Below the pieces are notes generated by a model that worked only from the letters and a program-made list of their open reading frames with translations, searched no databases and was not told where the DNA came from. Below are positions 24,418 to 37,483 of a stretch of 64,000 nucleotides of DNA, piece after piece. Each line of letters starts with the position of its first letter. Position 1 is the first letter of the stretch. Position numbers and translations under genes: made by a program. The DNA lies in assembly GCA_916613615.1 (NCBI GenBank), contig OU744723.1:32060171-32124170 (forward strand), given 5' to 3'. This DNA comes from Steromphala cineraria. Taxonomy: Eukaryota > Mollusca > Gastropoda > Trochida > Trochidae.

Positions 24418-24776
24418 AGGGGCAGTAGCACGTTTTTTGATAATTTCATAATTTGAACTTCTCACTGATTATTGTAAGTGAATGCTAAATGTATTATTTT
24501 GACAGTGTCAAAAATCTCATTACACAAGCCAATCATCCATTGTCAGAGGACAAAAAAAATGAAAATTCACATAAAATCCATTGGCGGCCATTTTTTTGTG
24601 AACACCTTTAATTCATTTTTTTGTAAGAAAAGGAATCGCATCGCTAAACTTAACGTTATATATTGGAATTATTACTGCTCCATTTAGTTTAAATACATTG
24701 TCTTTCAATTGAAATCATTAATTTTCATTTTCCTTACATCACCCTGTATTCCCCCATAAAACGTGCTACTGCCCCT
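24418..24776. mobile_element. 359-bp MITE, TTAA target, AGGGGCAGTAGCACG termini
   Basis: TTAA at 24414-24417 and 24777-24780 flanks inverted termini 'aggggcagtagcacgtttt' and 'aaaacgtgctactgcccct'. Near-identical to the copy at 43629-43984, with older copies at 13190-13462 and about 36785-37063. The TTAA+AGGGG pattern matches what I recall of Kolobok/T2-type MITEs. No coding capacity. Confidence 0.92.
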
Positions 24777-25028
24777 TTAATCCTCTTAATACATAAAGAA
24801 TTGCATTCGCTAAATATAATACACTGGTAACGTTACTAAATATGTCGAAACAAACAATTAAACCTGATATCTCCAAAAATCCTACTTCGAATCAATCAGT
24901 TATCAAAGTAATTAAGGAACATGGATTGCTATAATCATAAATTTGATAATCATAACATGCTCATAATCGAGTAACTTCTGAAATTAAAATTAAACCTGTA
25001 ATTTTGCAGGATGAGCGACCAAGGAAGA

Positions 25029-25240
25029 AAACAAGATGTGTTTGTGAAACACGAATGCCCCCGGATGCATATGTCAAGTATCAAAGACCTAGCTCTGACC
25101 AATCAAAAGTTATGACCAAGGTTAAAGTTTTTGTGGACAAACGGACAGACAGACGGACAGACGGACAGACAGACGGACAGACGGACAGGTGAAAAACAAT
25201 ATACCCCCGGAATCTCCGATTCGGGGGCATAAAAAACACG
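25029..25240. repeat. Interspersed repeat with (ACGGACAG)n core, inserted at the start of the transposase gene
   Basis: Begins 'aacaagatgtgtttgtgaaa', followed by 'atgcccccgg', and ends 'gattcgggggcataaaaaa'. ATGCCCCCG and CGGGGGCAT are inverted ends. The centre (25137-25188) is a run of ACGGACAG/ACAGACGG repeats. It is typical of repeats I recall from bivalve genomes. It separates the short coding-like stretch at 25010-25028 from the rest of the transposase frame. Confidence 0.7.
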
Positions 25241-25250
25241 TATTTACAGG

Positions 25251-27115
25251 AAAATATGGATTGCAGCCAAAAGACATAGAGGGAGTAGTGACTTGCTGAA
25301 AAGCGATTCCGATAGTGATACTGATTTGCAAATTCAATCACATGATGATGTAAGACTGACAAGTTTTGGTACCGGAACTCATGTCTAGTGAATTAGCACA
25401 GGATGTTTGGGATGCAATCGACAATCACAGAACACTCTCATCCGATTCAGAGGATGAGAGTTTAGATAATGTTGGCGATATAAGTAACCTGGAGAGTGAT
25501 CTTGTGACATGGGTTAACACTTACCAAATCAAGCACAATGCTACAGAGGGTCTACTTGCCATATTACGCAATAGAGTTAACCCTTATCTTCCTGTAACTG
25601 CAAGAACGCTTTTAAACACAGACATTAACGTGAAAACAGTCAAAACCCCAGAGTATGAATATTTTTTTCTTGGCCTGAAAACGCAACTCCTGAAAAACTT
25701 GAACAAATATCCAAATGACATTACTTCTGTTATTGACACCGTCCCATTATCATTTAACATTGATGGGCTGCCTCTGTTTAAGAGTTCCACAAAGACTTTA
25801 TGGCCTGTTCTGTGTGCAATTTGCATTGAACCAAAGACGGTTTTCCCGGTAGCATTAACCATGTGTGACGGGAAACCAAGTAATTTAGATTTTTTGTCAG
25901 ACACCATTGAAGAGTTGGAGGATATTCTAACTAACGGTTTTCATTTTGAAAATAGAACATTGGAGGTTAACTTGAAAGGAATAATATGCGATGCCCCGGC
26001 ACGTGCTATGGTCAAGTGTTGCAAACTTTATTCTGGGTATTACGGGTGCGAGAGATGTACACAACGAGGTTTGTGGGTGGGAAGGGTAACCTTTCCCGAG
26101 GTAGACAATTTGACTCTCCGAACTAATGCTTCATTTAGGCATCAAATTCAGACTGAGCATCATCGAGGTGTTTCACCTTTTTGCACATTGGATATAGACA
26201 TGGTGAAAGACTTCCCCATAGATTACATGCATCAGATCTGCCTAGGTGTGATGAAAAGGCTTTTGCTTCTATGGATAAGAGGTAAACGGGGTGTAAACAT
26301 ATCTGCAGGGCACGTAGATGAGATAAGCAAAAGACTTGTATCAATGAGAAATATCATTCCTGATATTTTTGCTCGTAAACCAAGGAGTCTGAAGGAAATT
26401 GATAGGTGGAAAGCTACGGAATATCGTCAGTTCCTCCTCTATACAGGGAAAATAGTTCTTAAGGGCATCTTGAGGAAAGATGTTTATGATCATTTCATGA
26501 CTTTCAGTTGTGCCGTTTGTCTACTGGTAAGCAAGACCTCAACCTCAGAGAGTATAAGACGTGCACATGAACTTCTGATTCACTTTGTGAAAAAAGGACA
26601 ACACTTGTATGGAGACGAGTTTCTTGTATACAACGTGCACATGTTGATCCACATAGCTTCAGACGTTGAACATTTTGGAAACCTTGATACTTTTAGTGCC
26701 TTTGCCTTTGATAACTATTTGCAGAAAGTAAAGAAGTTAGTTCGATCTGGGAAGAGTCCTCTTATTCAAATTGTAAGGAGACTAGGAGAGCAGGAATATG
26801 GTTATTGTCCCGCAACTCAGACTTCAGGCTTCAGCAGTTACAAAAGTCCGAACAACGCATTCATATTAGAAAATGGAAACTGTTGCGTACTACTTGGGAA
26901 AACCATTGATCCTTCTGAGGGGAAGTGTATTTGCAGTTTACAGACCAAATCGGTTGTTCGGTAAACCAATAGCCTCGGAAACTATAGGTGTTCTGAAGGT
27001 ATCAGAAGCAAGTTCGCGTATGAAAGTTCTGCCAGAAACTGCGTTGAGTAGGAAAGCCATGATTGTTGAAGGAGATGACGCATCTGTATTTATGGCAATT
27101 CTCCATGAATACTAA
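25251..27115 (+). pseudogene. tnp2/CACTA-like transposase, two frameshifts
   Basis: The longest frame (25360-26964, about 530 codons; no ATG at its 5' end) matches the metazoan relatives of the plant CACTA tnp2 transposase. Numbered from 25366 it has NIDGLPLFKSS (D133), ICDAPARAM (D209), a C-x2-C in GYYGCERC (228-231), DFPIDYMHQICLGVMK (282-297) and a DUF4218-like NVHMLIH (423-429). D133 and D209 are likely catalytic acids. Upstream, 25251-25385 encodes an acidic stretch (SDSDSDTD) in another frame, so an indel lies near 25360-25385. At the 3' end the family sequence continues in the +1 frame to 27115 (SVFAVYRPN to AILHEY), so a second indel lies near 26920-26945. Both breaks indicate an inactive copy unless they are assembly errors. 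The partner gene starts 196 bp downstream. Confidence 0.8.
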
Positions 27116-27310
27116 ACCCTGTGTAAGAAAATTCTATAATTCTGAAAGTTTAATACATTATGTTGAAATACCTCTTAGATAAAGGAGTAATTTTTTTTAA
27201 AGAAATACCCAAAATGTTCAAATATGAAAACATAAATTGAACTTCTTTCTAAAGAAAATGGTCCCAAGTTTTTGAAACTTTTATTATAACTGATTATTAA
27301 CCGATTTCAG

Positions 27311-27394
27311 ATGAAAGACTTTGCTGTCGTTGAATTCCCCGCGGAGGGAACGGTGGAGACCGTACATAGTTCATGGATAGAGACGACCGGGGAG
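27311..27394 (+). CDS. Exon 1 of the DUF4806-like gene (inferred)
   Basis: ATG follows directly after an acceptor-like 'accgatttcag'. The frame reads MKDFAVVEFPAEG and then HSSWIETTGE, the typical beginning of DUF4806-type accessory proteins (FAVVEF...SSW...). These normally continue into CYWP, which is exactly what opens exon 2 at 37762 (ETFCYWPKTG). The phase fits only if exon 1 ends at 27394, where the intron would begin GAAAGA instead of GTAAGA. That makes the donor mutated at +2. The alternative donor at 27409 (T|GTTAG) gives the wrong phase. The exon lies 196 bp after the transposase stop, on the same strand. Confidence 0.6.
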
Positions 27395-27650
27395 GAAAGA
27401 CTGATTTTATGTTAGATATAAAATCTTGATCCATACACAAAGTGAATGTTTGTGTAAAAATAATGGGGATTGATTTGAAGACTTGATATGAAATAAAATC
27501 TATGAGAAGAGCATGAAAGCTAGGATATAGTATCAATTAAAGCATAATAAGTTAGCAAATCATAAATATTTGTAAATTATGAGGATTGAATTAAATGTTG
27601 AAGAATAAAAGAGTTCCGGACTACAGACCCTTGCAGAATTAGTTACCTGA

Positions 27651-27887
27651 AAACCGCGGTCTGATTGCAATCTGATCGCGATCAACTGCATTCAGATTGC
27701 AGTTTGATCGCGGTCAACCGCGGTCTGACTGCAATCTGATCGCGGTCAACCGCGGTCTGACTGCAATCTGATCGCGGTCAACTGCAATCAGATTGCAGTT
27801 TGATCGCGGTCAACCGCGGTCTGACTGCAATCTGATCGCGATCAACCGTGATCAGATTGCAGTCAAACTGCGGTCGATCCGATCAGG
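27651..27887. repeat. CpG- and GATC-rich palindromic array, copy 1
   Basis: Built from ~32-bp units 'gatcgcggtcaaccgcggtc' + 'tgactgcaatct', with some units inverted ('aatcagattgcagtttgatc'). Contains many CCGCGG, GATC and GATCGCGATC palindromes in an otherwise AT-rich region. A homologous array lies at 37484-37687. It sits 256 bp downstream of the inferred end of exon 1. Confidence 0.93.
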
Positions 27888-30800
27888 GGTTGAGAGTGAT
27901 TGTAGACATTGTCTGCATGTCGGCAGTACAGCAGAAGTTTAATCATAATAGATTGAGAAACTCAAATCTGTCGTATTCGGTCCAAATTGATTTTACTACC
28001 TGATTTGTTATTTGTTATTCAAACTTTAACAACGCATACTATTCCTTTGTTCAGATACTTCATGTCTACCTTCTTCACTGTCGTAAAACGTATAGCGATT
28101 TTTTGCACTGGTTAAAAAATGAAATAATATCCTTTTGCATAAAGTGTAATTTGAATGTACCTTGCTACGACTTTTTGTAGCGTATGTGTGAAGTTATGAA
28201 CATCGTTAACTCATCATTACTTGTATTCCTCATTCATACAGGAGAGATATATCACTTTATGGTGTTATGAAAGCCCTTTGACTTCTCTGTAGTTTGTGGG
28301 TGTTTAAATTTTAAGACGGCCGAATGAAATCGTGACAATCTCCATGCCAATACACGTCATAACGTTATACACAAGTTATGACAGATGTAAATTGTTAAAG
28401 AATTCGTGATATCATATTTGATTTTGTTGAATTTTGGAGGCAATAGGAAGAAGGAATAATTACTGATCATTATATTCTCGGTTTTTTGACAACACTGGGT
28501 AATTTAGACAGGACACAATGGGAGAAAGTGGTATTATTGGTGTATGACTGTCATTTTCAAATATTTTTTCAAAACTGTACATTTTAATTCTTTGTGTGCA
28601 CGACCTTTTTTTTAATACATTTGGAGGAAATAAAGATGGCTTATCAATCATCGTGACAATCTCACATGCCAGTATGGTAAGGCATAACTGAAACGGTACA
28701 ACCAGTAGCAGTAGTAATATAAAATGTTTTCATCAAATCAAGTCTAATGGTCTATTTTCAAGGTATAACTGAAATAGAACAAGAACACATATGTAATGTT
28801 GATTATCTGTGATCAGTTATGCCGATATATGTGCATTAATTTATATGCGAATTGAGAATTTTGAGAATTTCACCTTCCGGGCCGCATACCTTTAATGAGA
28901 AGAGACAACCTCTATGTAGATTTTGTAATTCTGTCATGAATGTTAATATTACAGTGTTTTTTTTTTCACGGGTAAGTTTATAATTATGATAACACCCGAT
29001 AGAAACAGTCACAAAAAAGTTTATGAATTAATTTTTATGTACAATAGCGACTTCTGACCGATGGTGTCATATACCACATTGATTTTTCAAAAACGTTCAT
29101 CTTTTACAGGTTTAACAAGTAGTTTATTGGTCGAGTCATTCAGTGTTGCTGCCAAATTACCAGTTATCAGTATGTCAAAAGTCTTGTACTTTAAAATGGT
29201 TCAGGTTCATACACGTGGGATGAACAATTTAAGTGGGATCAACCATTTAAGTACGCGGATTAAAAATCGGCAAAAATCTTATCGATCCCACGTGAATGTC
29301 ACTTCCACTTATCGAGAATAATGCAGAGGAATATATGGATGACAACTTCATTGAATGCAAAGTTTACAAGAATCTGTGTTGAAAAGCCGCATGCAATGAA
29401 CAAAGAAGTTGTCATCCATATATTCCTCTGCATTGCTGTCATTCCAACTTACATCATGCCTCTCAAAGAAGTTAATCGAGAACAGTCGATTGGCTTAGAA
29501 GGATTAACGCATGGATAATCCCGATCCTCATGAATACAATTGTCGACAGTAACTTGAGTTACGAGTTAAAACGAGACGTTTTACTAATTTACCATTAGCT
29601 GAAAGAGTATTATGTCTTATATTTGTTTTTACGCTGTTAAAGTTGAGTACCATGTTCTATTGTCCACAGTATACATACCATAGACAAGAGATTTTATCTA
29701 TTAAAGTGGACATTTGTCAAGATTTTGTGCCTTTTAACCTAGCTTTATAATGTTCAGTCCAGAGTTTTTATGTATTGTTGCCAAAAGCTGCAGATTTATT
29801 TCAGAAAAAGGAAAATCTTTTCTATGTTAGGTTAAATATATTTCATAGTCAATTTTGTTGTATTTATATTTCATATGTCGTAATCTCTCAAAACCCTCAT
29901 ATCAACGTTTGGCTCATATGTTTTTGTTTTTAGCAAAATATATATGTATGTAATTCATAAGATGCTAATACTGTTTTAATTTATTTTATCTATGTGTAAA
30001 TGTTCTATGTAACCCAGCACGTGACTTATTTTCTCTCTCTCTCTGATGATCGGCCCTGTTCGTTTCATTCAAGGACATTTGAACTTGATTTGGAGAACTC
30101 AGCAGCTTCATATCGTTTACTTTAGGGTGGGAGATTGCCCCTGTGTATTGCTTTGCCTACATACCTGATACAAAGGCCGCCGCCATTACTTCGGTAATTA
30201 ACCCTTGACCCGCTTTACTACCCAACATCTCGCTGTCCTACCGTCTCGCTCTAGGAGACAAATTACCACAAGAAAGGACTTCCGGTTATGTAAAGGGCCA
30301 TAAAGTCCCTATTGTTTCACGAAGATTAAAAAAGAATCGAAGTATAGTATGTTTTAACGTGTGATGTGTCATTTTGCTGCATTGATTTAATTGGGGGAGG
30401 GAGAGGAGAACACTGTTAAACATCAATTATTCAGTGTCGCCTACAGCTCGGCTGTACAATCTGAACGCACATACATCTGTAGATTCAAAGTCGGAAACAT
30501 CAAAGTCCTATTCAGCGATCAAAGCGGTATATCACATACCCATTTCATATCAACGCCGGTGACCGGATTGGTGGTATTTATTGTCTGATATTGCTAAAGA
30601 GGTTATGTAATGTATTTTTTCCAGGAATGATAGATCGTTATCGCCAGTACCGTTATCTATGGGAATGAGCGATTTTAGAGCGCAGCCGAAATTACCAGGC
30701 GAACACTTTGAAAACTCATTAGAGCGTGACCAGGCCTGTCGCCACTTGCGTATCTACCATAATGTCCGGAGATAAACCCCCTTAAAACCTAAACCATTTA

Positions 30801-33800
30801 TGTGTTAAATTCTGATTTATGAAAATGGCAAAAGCATGTACATTAACATCTAAGAAATACGCTAAACTCGAACTTTATAAAACGGTGAGCCAATTTTGTT
30901 TGCGGATTCGCTTTGATGGATGTGATTGTACCATTATGCGGAATGTGATGATCCCAAATATAACATTGTTGCATTTTCAATACGAATCGAAACCTTATAT
31001 ATCATAAATATATCAATCACTGGTAACAAGAATGTATGTTTAATTATTCTATTCTTGACATGTGTTGTAAAAATACGGATATTGATCATTACTTACTGTA
31101 GATTATTCACTGTTGTGTCTATATTTTTCATAAAAATAAAGATATCATAATAAATAACATTTAACCGTCCACACTTTTCCTTTCCATTCATATCACCATG
31201 GTAAAATTATCCACCGTCTAATGGCTCTTTAGAATTAATCTTTATTTTGTATTAAACTCACAAAAATGTAACATTATTTAGGTAATCTTTTTTAGAAAAT
31301 ATTCGGTTTGGTCACTGAAAATATAAACAATTTGTTATTTGTCACCGTCAGAAATAACAGTCAGTGTATGTTATGTAAGATTCAGCAAACAGACCATCAG
31401 ATTATCACTTTAAAGAGGCCGATCGAGCCTCTTTCTGAGAAATAAGCTTTAGATCGGGAACGAGGCTGTTTTCGAATAGCGCGTCATAGTTTTTAGATCT
31501 ATAAATAGCACGAGAAAAGCCCCTTCCCATAATGCAACGCTATATGTAAACAACATGGCTCGTTTGTGTCAGGGTGTCAAATGAATTTTGGCATTTATTT
31601 ATTTATTTCTATGTCTTGCTCATTCCAATTATTATGACTTGGGGGTATACGAAAAAACTACAACATAAATTGTAATATCAAAATATTTCAATATTATAAA
31701 TGACATAATTATTTATATAAATTTCCATTTATAGATTTCTTGCTTATCTCTGATGTAAACAAAGTATTTTGTTTGGATAATTATTTGTGAAATTTCTTTT
31801 CCATTTTAATGCAATATTTAATATCACAATATTTCAATATTAATTAGAAATGAAAATTATTTACATATATATTTATCAATTTATGGATTTCTTGCTAATC
31901 TCAACCCGACTCATAGTAAAACATTTTTTCTTCCAAAATATATCTTAGTCACTTAAATCACATGAAGTTTTTATGTTCGAAAAAGTGCAATACGGACTAT
32001 GTATATTTCGGAGTGCGACAGCGCTGACGATTTTTTTTATATTCGATGCGAATCAACTATTCTTCTCAGTGTCACATTGATTGAGTGTCATATGTAGATT
32101 TCAATAAACAATCTGTTTGTCTGTCAATTTTCTTATGCAAACATTATTAACAAATTTCCTACAAATTAAACATCCAAGTAACTACAACACCGACCAAACC
32201 ATCAGCTGACAATAATCCTAGTGGTCGCCATGATCAAGGCTTCGAGTTCGATCAGCTTTCCTCCGCCATTTTGAATTGTTTGAATTGTTTGCATTGCGAG
32301 AAAACAAATGTACTGTATCATGCTAATTCATTGAGTAAATCAAGAAAAAATAAGTGATTGATAGAAGAGGGACATGTTTACACGTGATGCATAATAAAAG
32401 TTATCAGTTAAGACAGTATTTTGTTGCAGTAAATGCCAGTAATGCATCTCACGCTCTTAGCTCCGATGATTGGCTTCATTTCACGATGTTTTTCTTTTTG
32501 GGGAGCGATACACTTTATTCTTTATCAAATTGTTAAATCATGAACAACTTGAATGATAACCTCATTAACATTTTGAATTTTTTGAAATTAAGTGTGAAAT
32601 AATCATGTAAAAATCGTATTTATTAGTTAACAGGAATGTCCTCCGTGAATTTCGTTTCCACAAACAAACAAAATCACCGCTCGATGTGCTTGTCAGTGGC
32701 TTTATTTATTTTCGCAATTTTTTTGTTTTGAAGGGCGGATTAGAACAAATTACCAAATATGACATAGTTATTAACATAAAAAAAATAGAAAACAAAGTCG
32801 AATATATAAAATTTGACGTGTCGTGTGCAAAAGGGAATTCCCTCCCGAATATTTGTGGAACAGAAAATAGCCGCTCGATCTGGCCCTTTAAACAGACAAG
32901 TCTAGCCACAACGGTGCCAATATAACAAGGAAATTTCATCAAGATGAAGCCTTGTTGCGTCATTTATAGGGTTTTGAAATATACAATGCGACATGTTTAT
33001 ACAATAAAAAATAGCTTGAATAAACTATTATTGAGGCGTCGGATATCTATGCTTTCGGAAAAAATAAAACTTGAATGTATTTTGTAACTATTTGTATGTA
33101 AAATGAACGATGAAAAGGGTGTCATTACACGTTGAAACGGTAGTACCCCAAAACCCCTACAACCCATTTCCCCTACAGCCTACAGAAACTACTCCCCTTC
33201 TCCTACGTCATAGAAGGTAGATACGCTCGTGACACGCTTCAGTGACCACAGATTCTGTTCGCCGCGGCTAATTAGGCAGTGTATTTAAAAAGCTGTATTT
33301 AGGCAGGTTACCGTCGTTCTTTCGAAAATTCAAAGTTGAATCTAATTCAAATTGCAAGCCCCTTTTCATGAATCCCCAAAGTGGCTATAGACCATTTTAG
33401 TCATCCTTAACGATAAGAACTGATGAGGGATACACATTCCTAATCAATGATAAAAGTGGTATATCATATGATCATTTTATGTTCACGCCGGTGACCAGTT
33501 TGTCGGTATGTATTGAGTGACTGGGCAAAAAGGTTTTACTGAACACTTCTCATATTTGATAAAACCTAAATCAAGAATGTCATCTATGATGTTGAAAGAT
33601 ATTATCATAATACGTTAGACATATATGATAGTAAGAATATGACATTAACGACTTATCTATTATTATATTTTTTTTTTGCATTAAATTACAAACTATCCAC
33701 TGAAAAAAGATATAAATAATGTAACAATGATTTTTGATAAAAAAAAAAGCAAGAGTCTGATATCTAATAATTCCTATATTTGATAATAATGATGTTTCTG

Positions 33801-35253
33801 AATAACATGAACCCGTAATGTAGCATAGCGACACAAACAGTGGTATATTAAAATTCAGTTATTGAAACAGTGTCAATTGTTCAATAGCAGCATTTACAGG
33901 AAATTAATACAGCCAAATGTTAATTCATGACATATTTACATTCAATCATTTCTTATGTTTTCCTGAAATGTTCACTAGAATTCCAACCAATCCCGATGTT
34001 ATGTAACTACGAGACGAGTGACACATGAATAAACTCGTCGGTCTGTCACTTCTAAGTAAATCCTGATTCACCGAGGGAGCTAGCTAATCACCGAGACATA
34101 CACATGTACACCTGTTGTATGTACACGTTGTCAGACAAACAGACAGACAGAATATTTGTGTCTCACTTGTTTACACAACCAATCTATCAGCACGAATAAT
34201 TACCACCTGCAGTCGTTTTTTAGATTGTTATATTATTGTGCCAACACCCCAATCTCCCGGAAACACTAAGTCTTTATCTCGAAAATGAAAGGAAACTCTT
34301 TTGAAAGTTCTAATAACCACAAACATATTTTTTTCTATTTCTTTGGAATATATGAAAGTCTGATTACAATATTGTATAGTGCGTCAAAGGTCGCTACTCA
34401 AATATGTTCAGTTAGTCGCATACCGTTTCGTCGAATTTGTAGTTTTAGGATAGAAAAATCCATTCGACGGATCGGTACTGTAACCTACTTCATTTATTAA
34501 CTTAGATTCTCCCAGTGTCTCTTGCTCGTCAAACTTCGAATGATAATCACAAAATCACCCAAGCGTTATTCGACGGTACAGAATCAGTTTTGAAAATTCG
34601 ACGGATCAGGCTGTAATTGTTCAGTTTGGTAATGAAAGCCACTTTTGATGGGTCGCTTAGACTTGTCTGGCCACAAACCAGTGAATGCATGACTACACAC
34701 GCCCCCTTTTTGGAACAGAATCAGCCTCGTTATCTATACATCTATCGTAACAATACCACAGAAAAAAACCTAATAAATAACGATTTTCAGAAAATGATTC
34801 CACTCAGTTAGATAAATCATTTGACGATGTAACACTACTAAGAATTTGGTGTAAAAGGGATATCAATGGTAATTAAACAATGATTTAGGCGGTATATCAG
34901 GTGAATCAATGATGCGTTATTTTCTATGTTTATTGTGTCACAACCGCGCAAGTTTTATGGCCCCTAACCCAGGTGGGTTTTTCACAGCCGATAATTACGC
35001 TGTCTTAGTGAAAGGCCAATTAAAGGAGTTTATTTGACAAATTAAAAAAAATCTAGTTCCTTTTTTATTTTTTGAAAATTCGAGAAGTGGTACAGTCGAG
35101 GTTAGTGGATGTTTAACTTAACGATTGACATGTAAAGTTCATTTACGGTAAATAATATGCTCACATGGCAATTTAAAGCACGATTTTCTTACTGAAATAA
35201 AGGGATCTTACGAAAAGATAAATACGTGTTAACAATTGCTAAATAAATAGAGA
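27888..35253. other. Interior of intron 1 of the DUF4806-like gene
   Basis: No coding exon recognised. Contains the hairpin at 29321-29433 and a short TC repeat near 30033. A diverged dispersed repeat is shared by 30515-30600 and 33445-33530 (core 'acgccggtgacc', then 'ggtatttattg' / 'ggtatgtattg'). A degenerate ~150-bp direct duplication occurs at 31680-31751 and 31830-31905 ('atttcaatatta', 'gatttcttgct'). An 'attcgacggatc' motif is repeated near 34460 and 34597. ORFs are short. Confidence 0.4.
29321..29433. repeat. Fold-back hairpin, 29-bp perfect arms
   Basis: 'atgcagaggaatatatggat' + 'gacaacttc' at 29321-29349 is the exact reverse complement of 29405-29433, with a 55-bp loop. The arm core 'aatatatggatgacaacttc' resembles the left arm of the element at 41602-41725. 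Confidence 0.88.
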
Positions 35254-35391
35254 TTATTACCCGAGGAAGTGTGTCATATGAATTTTACGAAACGAGTGTG
35301 AATTTTTGTATTACCCGAGCGAGAGCGAGGGTTATACACAAATTTGCACGAGTTTCGTAAAAGTCATATGACACACTTCCGAGGGTAATAA
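35254..35391. repeat. 138-bp fold-back element
   Basis: 'ttattacccgaggaagtgtg' + 'tcatatg' (35254-35280) is mirrored by 'catatgacacacttcc' + 'gagggtaataa' at the right end. The middle 'ttttacgaaacgag' / 'gagtttcgtaaaa' also pairs, so nearly the whole element folds on itself with a short loop around 'gcgagagcgag'. Confidence 0.85.
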
Positions 35392-36384
35392 TTTCTTTAT
35401 TACCGATTCTATTCCATTTTATCATCTTAAAAATATCCAAGAAACGGGCCGCTTCCCTTGCGAAGGCCGACTACGATGACGCCACGAACAATGGTGTTAT
35501 GAGGCGAAAAAAGGCGAAAAAATACGGGAACTCGCGCTACAACAATCGTTGCTAGGTAAAAGTGATATGTGCACTAGTGCTCATATTGAAAATACGTCAC
35601 CACTTATTTCCAACCGTATGGGTAATAATACTCTGTATCAATAAAATAGTTCTAAAACGAATGCACAATGTTCGGTTACGTCATGTGAGCCGATTTCCCT
35701 TCGAGCGGCCACATTGTATTCCATAATGTTCACACATTAAAATGGCCGCTCGAATGTTCAAGTTCAAGGGATCTGACTGATATGGCGAGACAGTGTGTTA
35801 TAAACATCCAACAAGCAGGTTAATTTCGAATATGGTATAACTACTTGGTCACTAATTCATCAAAACGTTTAGACACCTTTGAATGAGGCACCATTTTGAC
35901 AATAAAAATAATCGACACACACAAATATTCCAGTGCACATATTGTATTATGTATATGTATTATGTGTTATGATAGTGTGAGACAAGAAGGATAGCTAGCG
36001 TATCTCATTCCTACAGTTTAGTATTTATTTCAACGCCGCTTCAATTCATATTTCTCAAATATGGATGAAAAACAAATATCAAACTCAATGAATATACTGT
36101 ATAATTTTATGCCATGTATTTTATGTAGCGTATGAAACTTTCTGTTGTTCTGTTAGTGAACGTCACCCATTATTATTTTTGCAAATATATCTTGGAACCG
36201 CCTTAGCATAACTTGTTGGCCAAACCGATTCATTTATCTTTAATGAAATGAATATGTTTAAACCAAATCAATGAAATCAAAAATAAAAAGAACAATAGAA
36301 TGTGTTTAAAACATCAAATCAGTGAATACATTATGAAAAGTGTCATGTTGTTGGGTATGCCAAATGAGGAAGAGGGCTGCAGCT

Positions 36385-36591
36385 CTAAATTAAATTTTTG
36401 TCGAAGATACGTTTTGGCAGTGGTTCAAACCAAGTATCGATTGTAATATTATAACGATTAGTACCAGGATCAGCACCTACATATAATCGACCGAAATATT
36501 TGAAATAACTTGAGGGAATTGGATACCAACTCAAAGGTGTATACACGTGAACTGAATGTAATTGAAAAATTAGTTCATTGTCCATTGTTAT
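36385..36591 (-). CDS. Candidate last exon on the minus strand, unknown protein
   Basis: On the minus strand, the acceptor 'tactggttttcag' is followed by an open frame from 36591 to a stop at 36385: ITMDNELIFQ, then GRLYVGADPGTNRYN and ITIDTWFEPLPKR. The aromatic/Pro/Gly pattern looks like a folded beta-rich protein tail rather than a random ORF. No upstream exon was found to its right. It lies antisense within the large intron of the DUF4806-like gene. It may be a fragment of an unrelated gene or transposon. I do not recognise it. Confidence 0.3.
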   Translation of the reverse strand: MTMDNELIFQLHSVHVYTPLSWYPIPSSYFKYFGRLYVGADPGTNRYNITIDTWFEPLPKRIFDKNLI

Positions 36592-36784
36592 CTGAAAACC
36601 AGTATAGTATGACTAAATATTGGTGTAAGCTTTTCGTGTGTGATTATGATATTTTACGTATTTGTTATGAGTATCTGTAAAAGAAGTTGAAAATTTAACC
36701 TGTTCAGATTCCCACGTTTCAGGTTAAACGTATACTGTTATTGTCACTAATTTCATTTAAGTATGATTATAGATTGAATAGATT

Positions 36785-37063
36785 ATTCATCAGTGTTAAA
36801 ACAATAGGCTTTCTTATACAATCATCCATTGTAAGAAAATAAATTATAAAGTTTCACATAAAGACCATTGGCGGTCATTTTTGTATGAACAATTTTAACT
36901 CATTTTGTGTAAGAAAACAAGAATCCAATGGCTGAACTTTACAAAATATATTTAATTCATTACTGCTTCATTCAGTTAAAACATTTGTCTTTCAATTGGA
37001 ACCATTTATTTTCATTTTCCTGACATCAGCTTATATTCCTCCAAAAAACGTACTACTGTCCCT
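36785..37063. mobile_element. Older, 5'-truncated copy of the TTAA/AGGGGCAGTAG MITE
   Basis: Shares 'accattggcggtcattttt', 'ttcattttcctgacatca' and the end 'aaaaaacgtactactgtccct' (with substitutions) with the copies at 24418 and 43629. It is followed by TTAA at 37064-37067. The left terminus is not recognisable. Confidence 0.8.
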
Positions 37064-37483
37064 TTAAAATATCCTTTATATGTTCATTCCAGAATACGAT
37101 TTGTCAAACCTTACGCAATTTTTTAAATACTATAATGTTTATTAAAATCACGCCTCACAACATATAACCTAGTCTTATTCAATTCGAATTGAGTAAAAGA
37201 AAATTATTTGTATTGATTACTGATAATCACTTCTGGCCGTAACAAGTAAAACGGTTATACCGATGTTGCATATAACTACTACATGTATAGTTTTTACAAT
37301 TAACATATTTTATTTGGTCATAAAACATATGCCTTTTCCATACATATGTAAATCAACCATAACATTGTTTATGCGTTTTCAAATTATAACTGGCGACACA
37401 CATATCTGTACAAATTGACTGTCCTCTTTATATCAACTGATGGGCTTTATAGATCAAATTTTCCTTCTTTCAATGATTCTGAA

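Noticed and set aside
25004..25362. ORFs reading TDRRTDGQTDGQ and SVCPSVCPSV
   Set aside because: Translations of the (ACGGACAG)n repeat on both strands.
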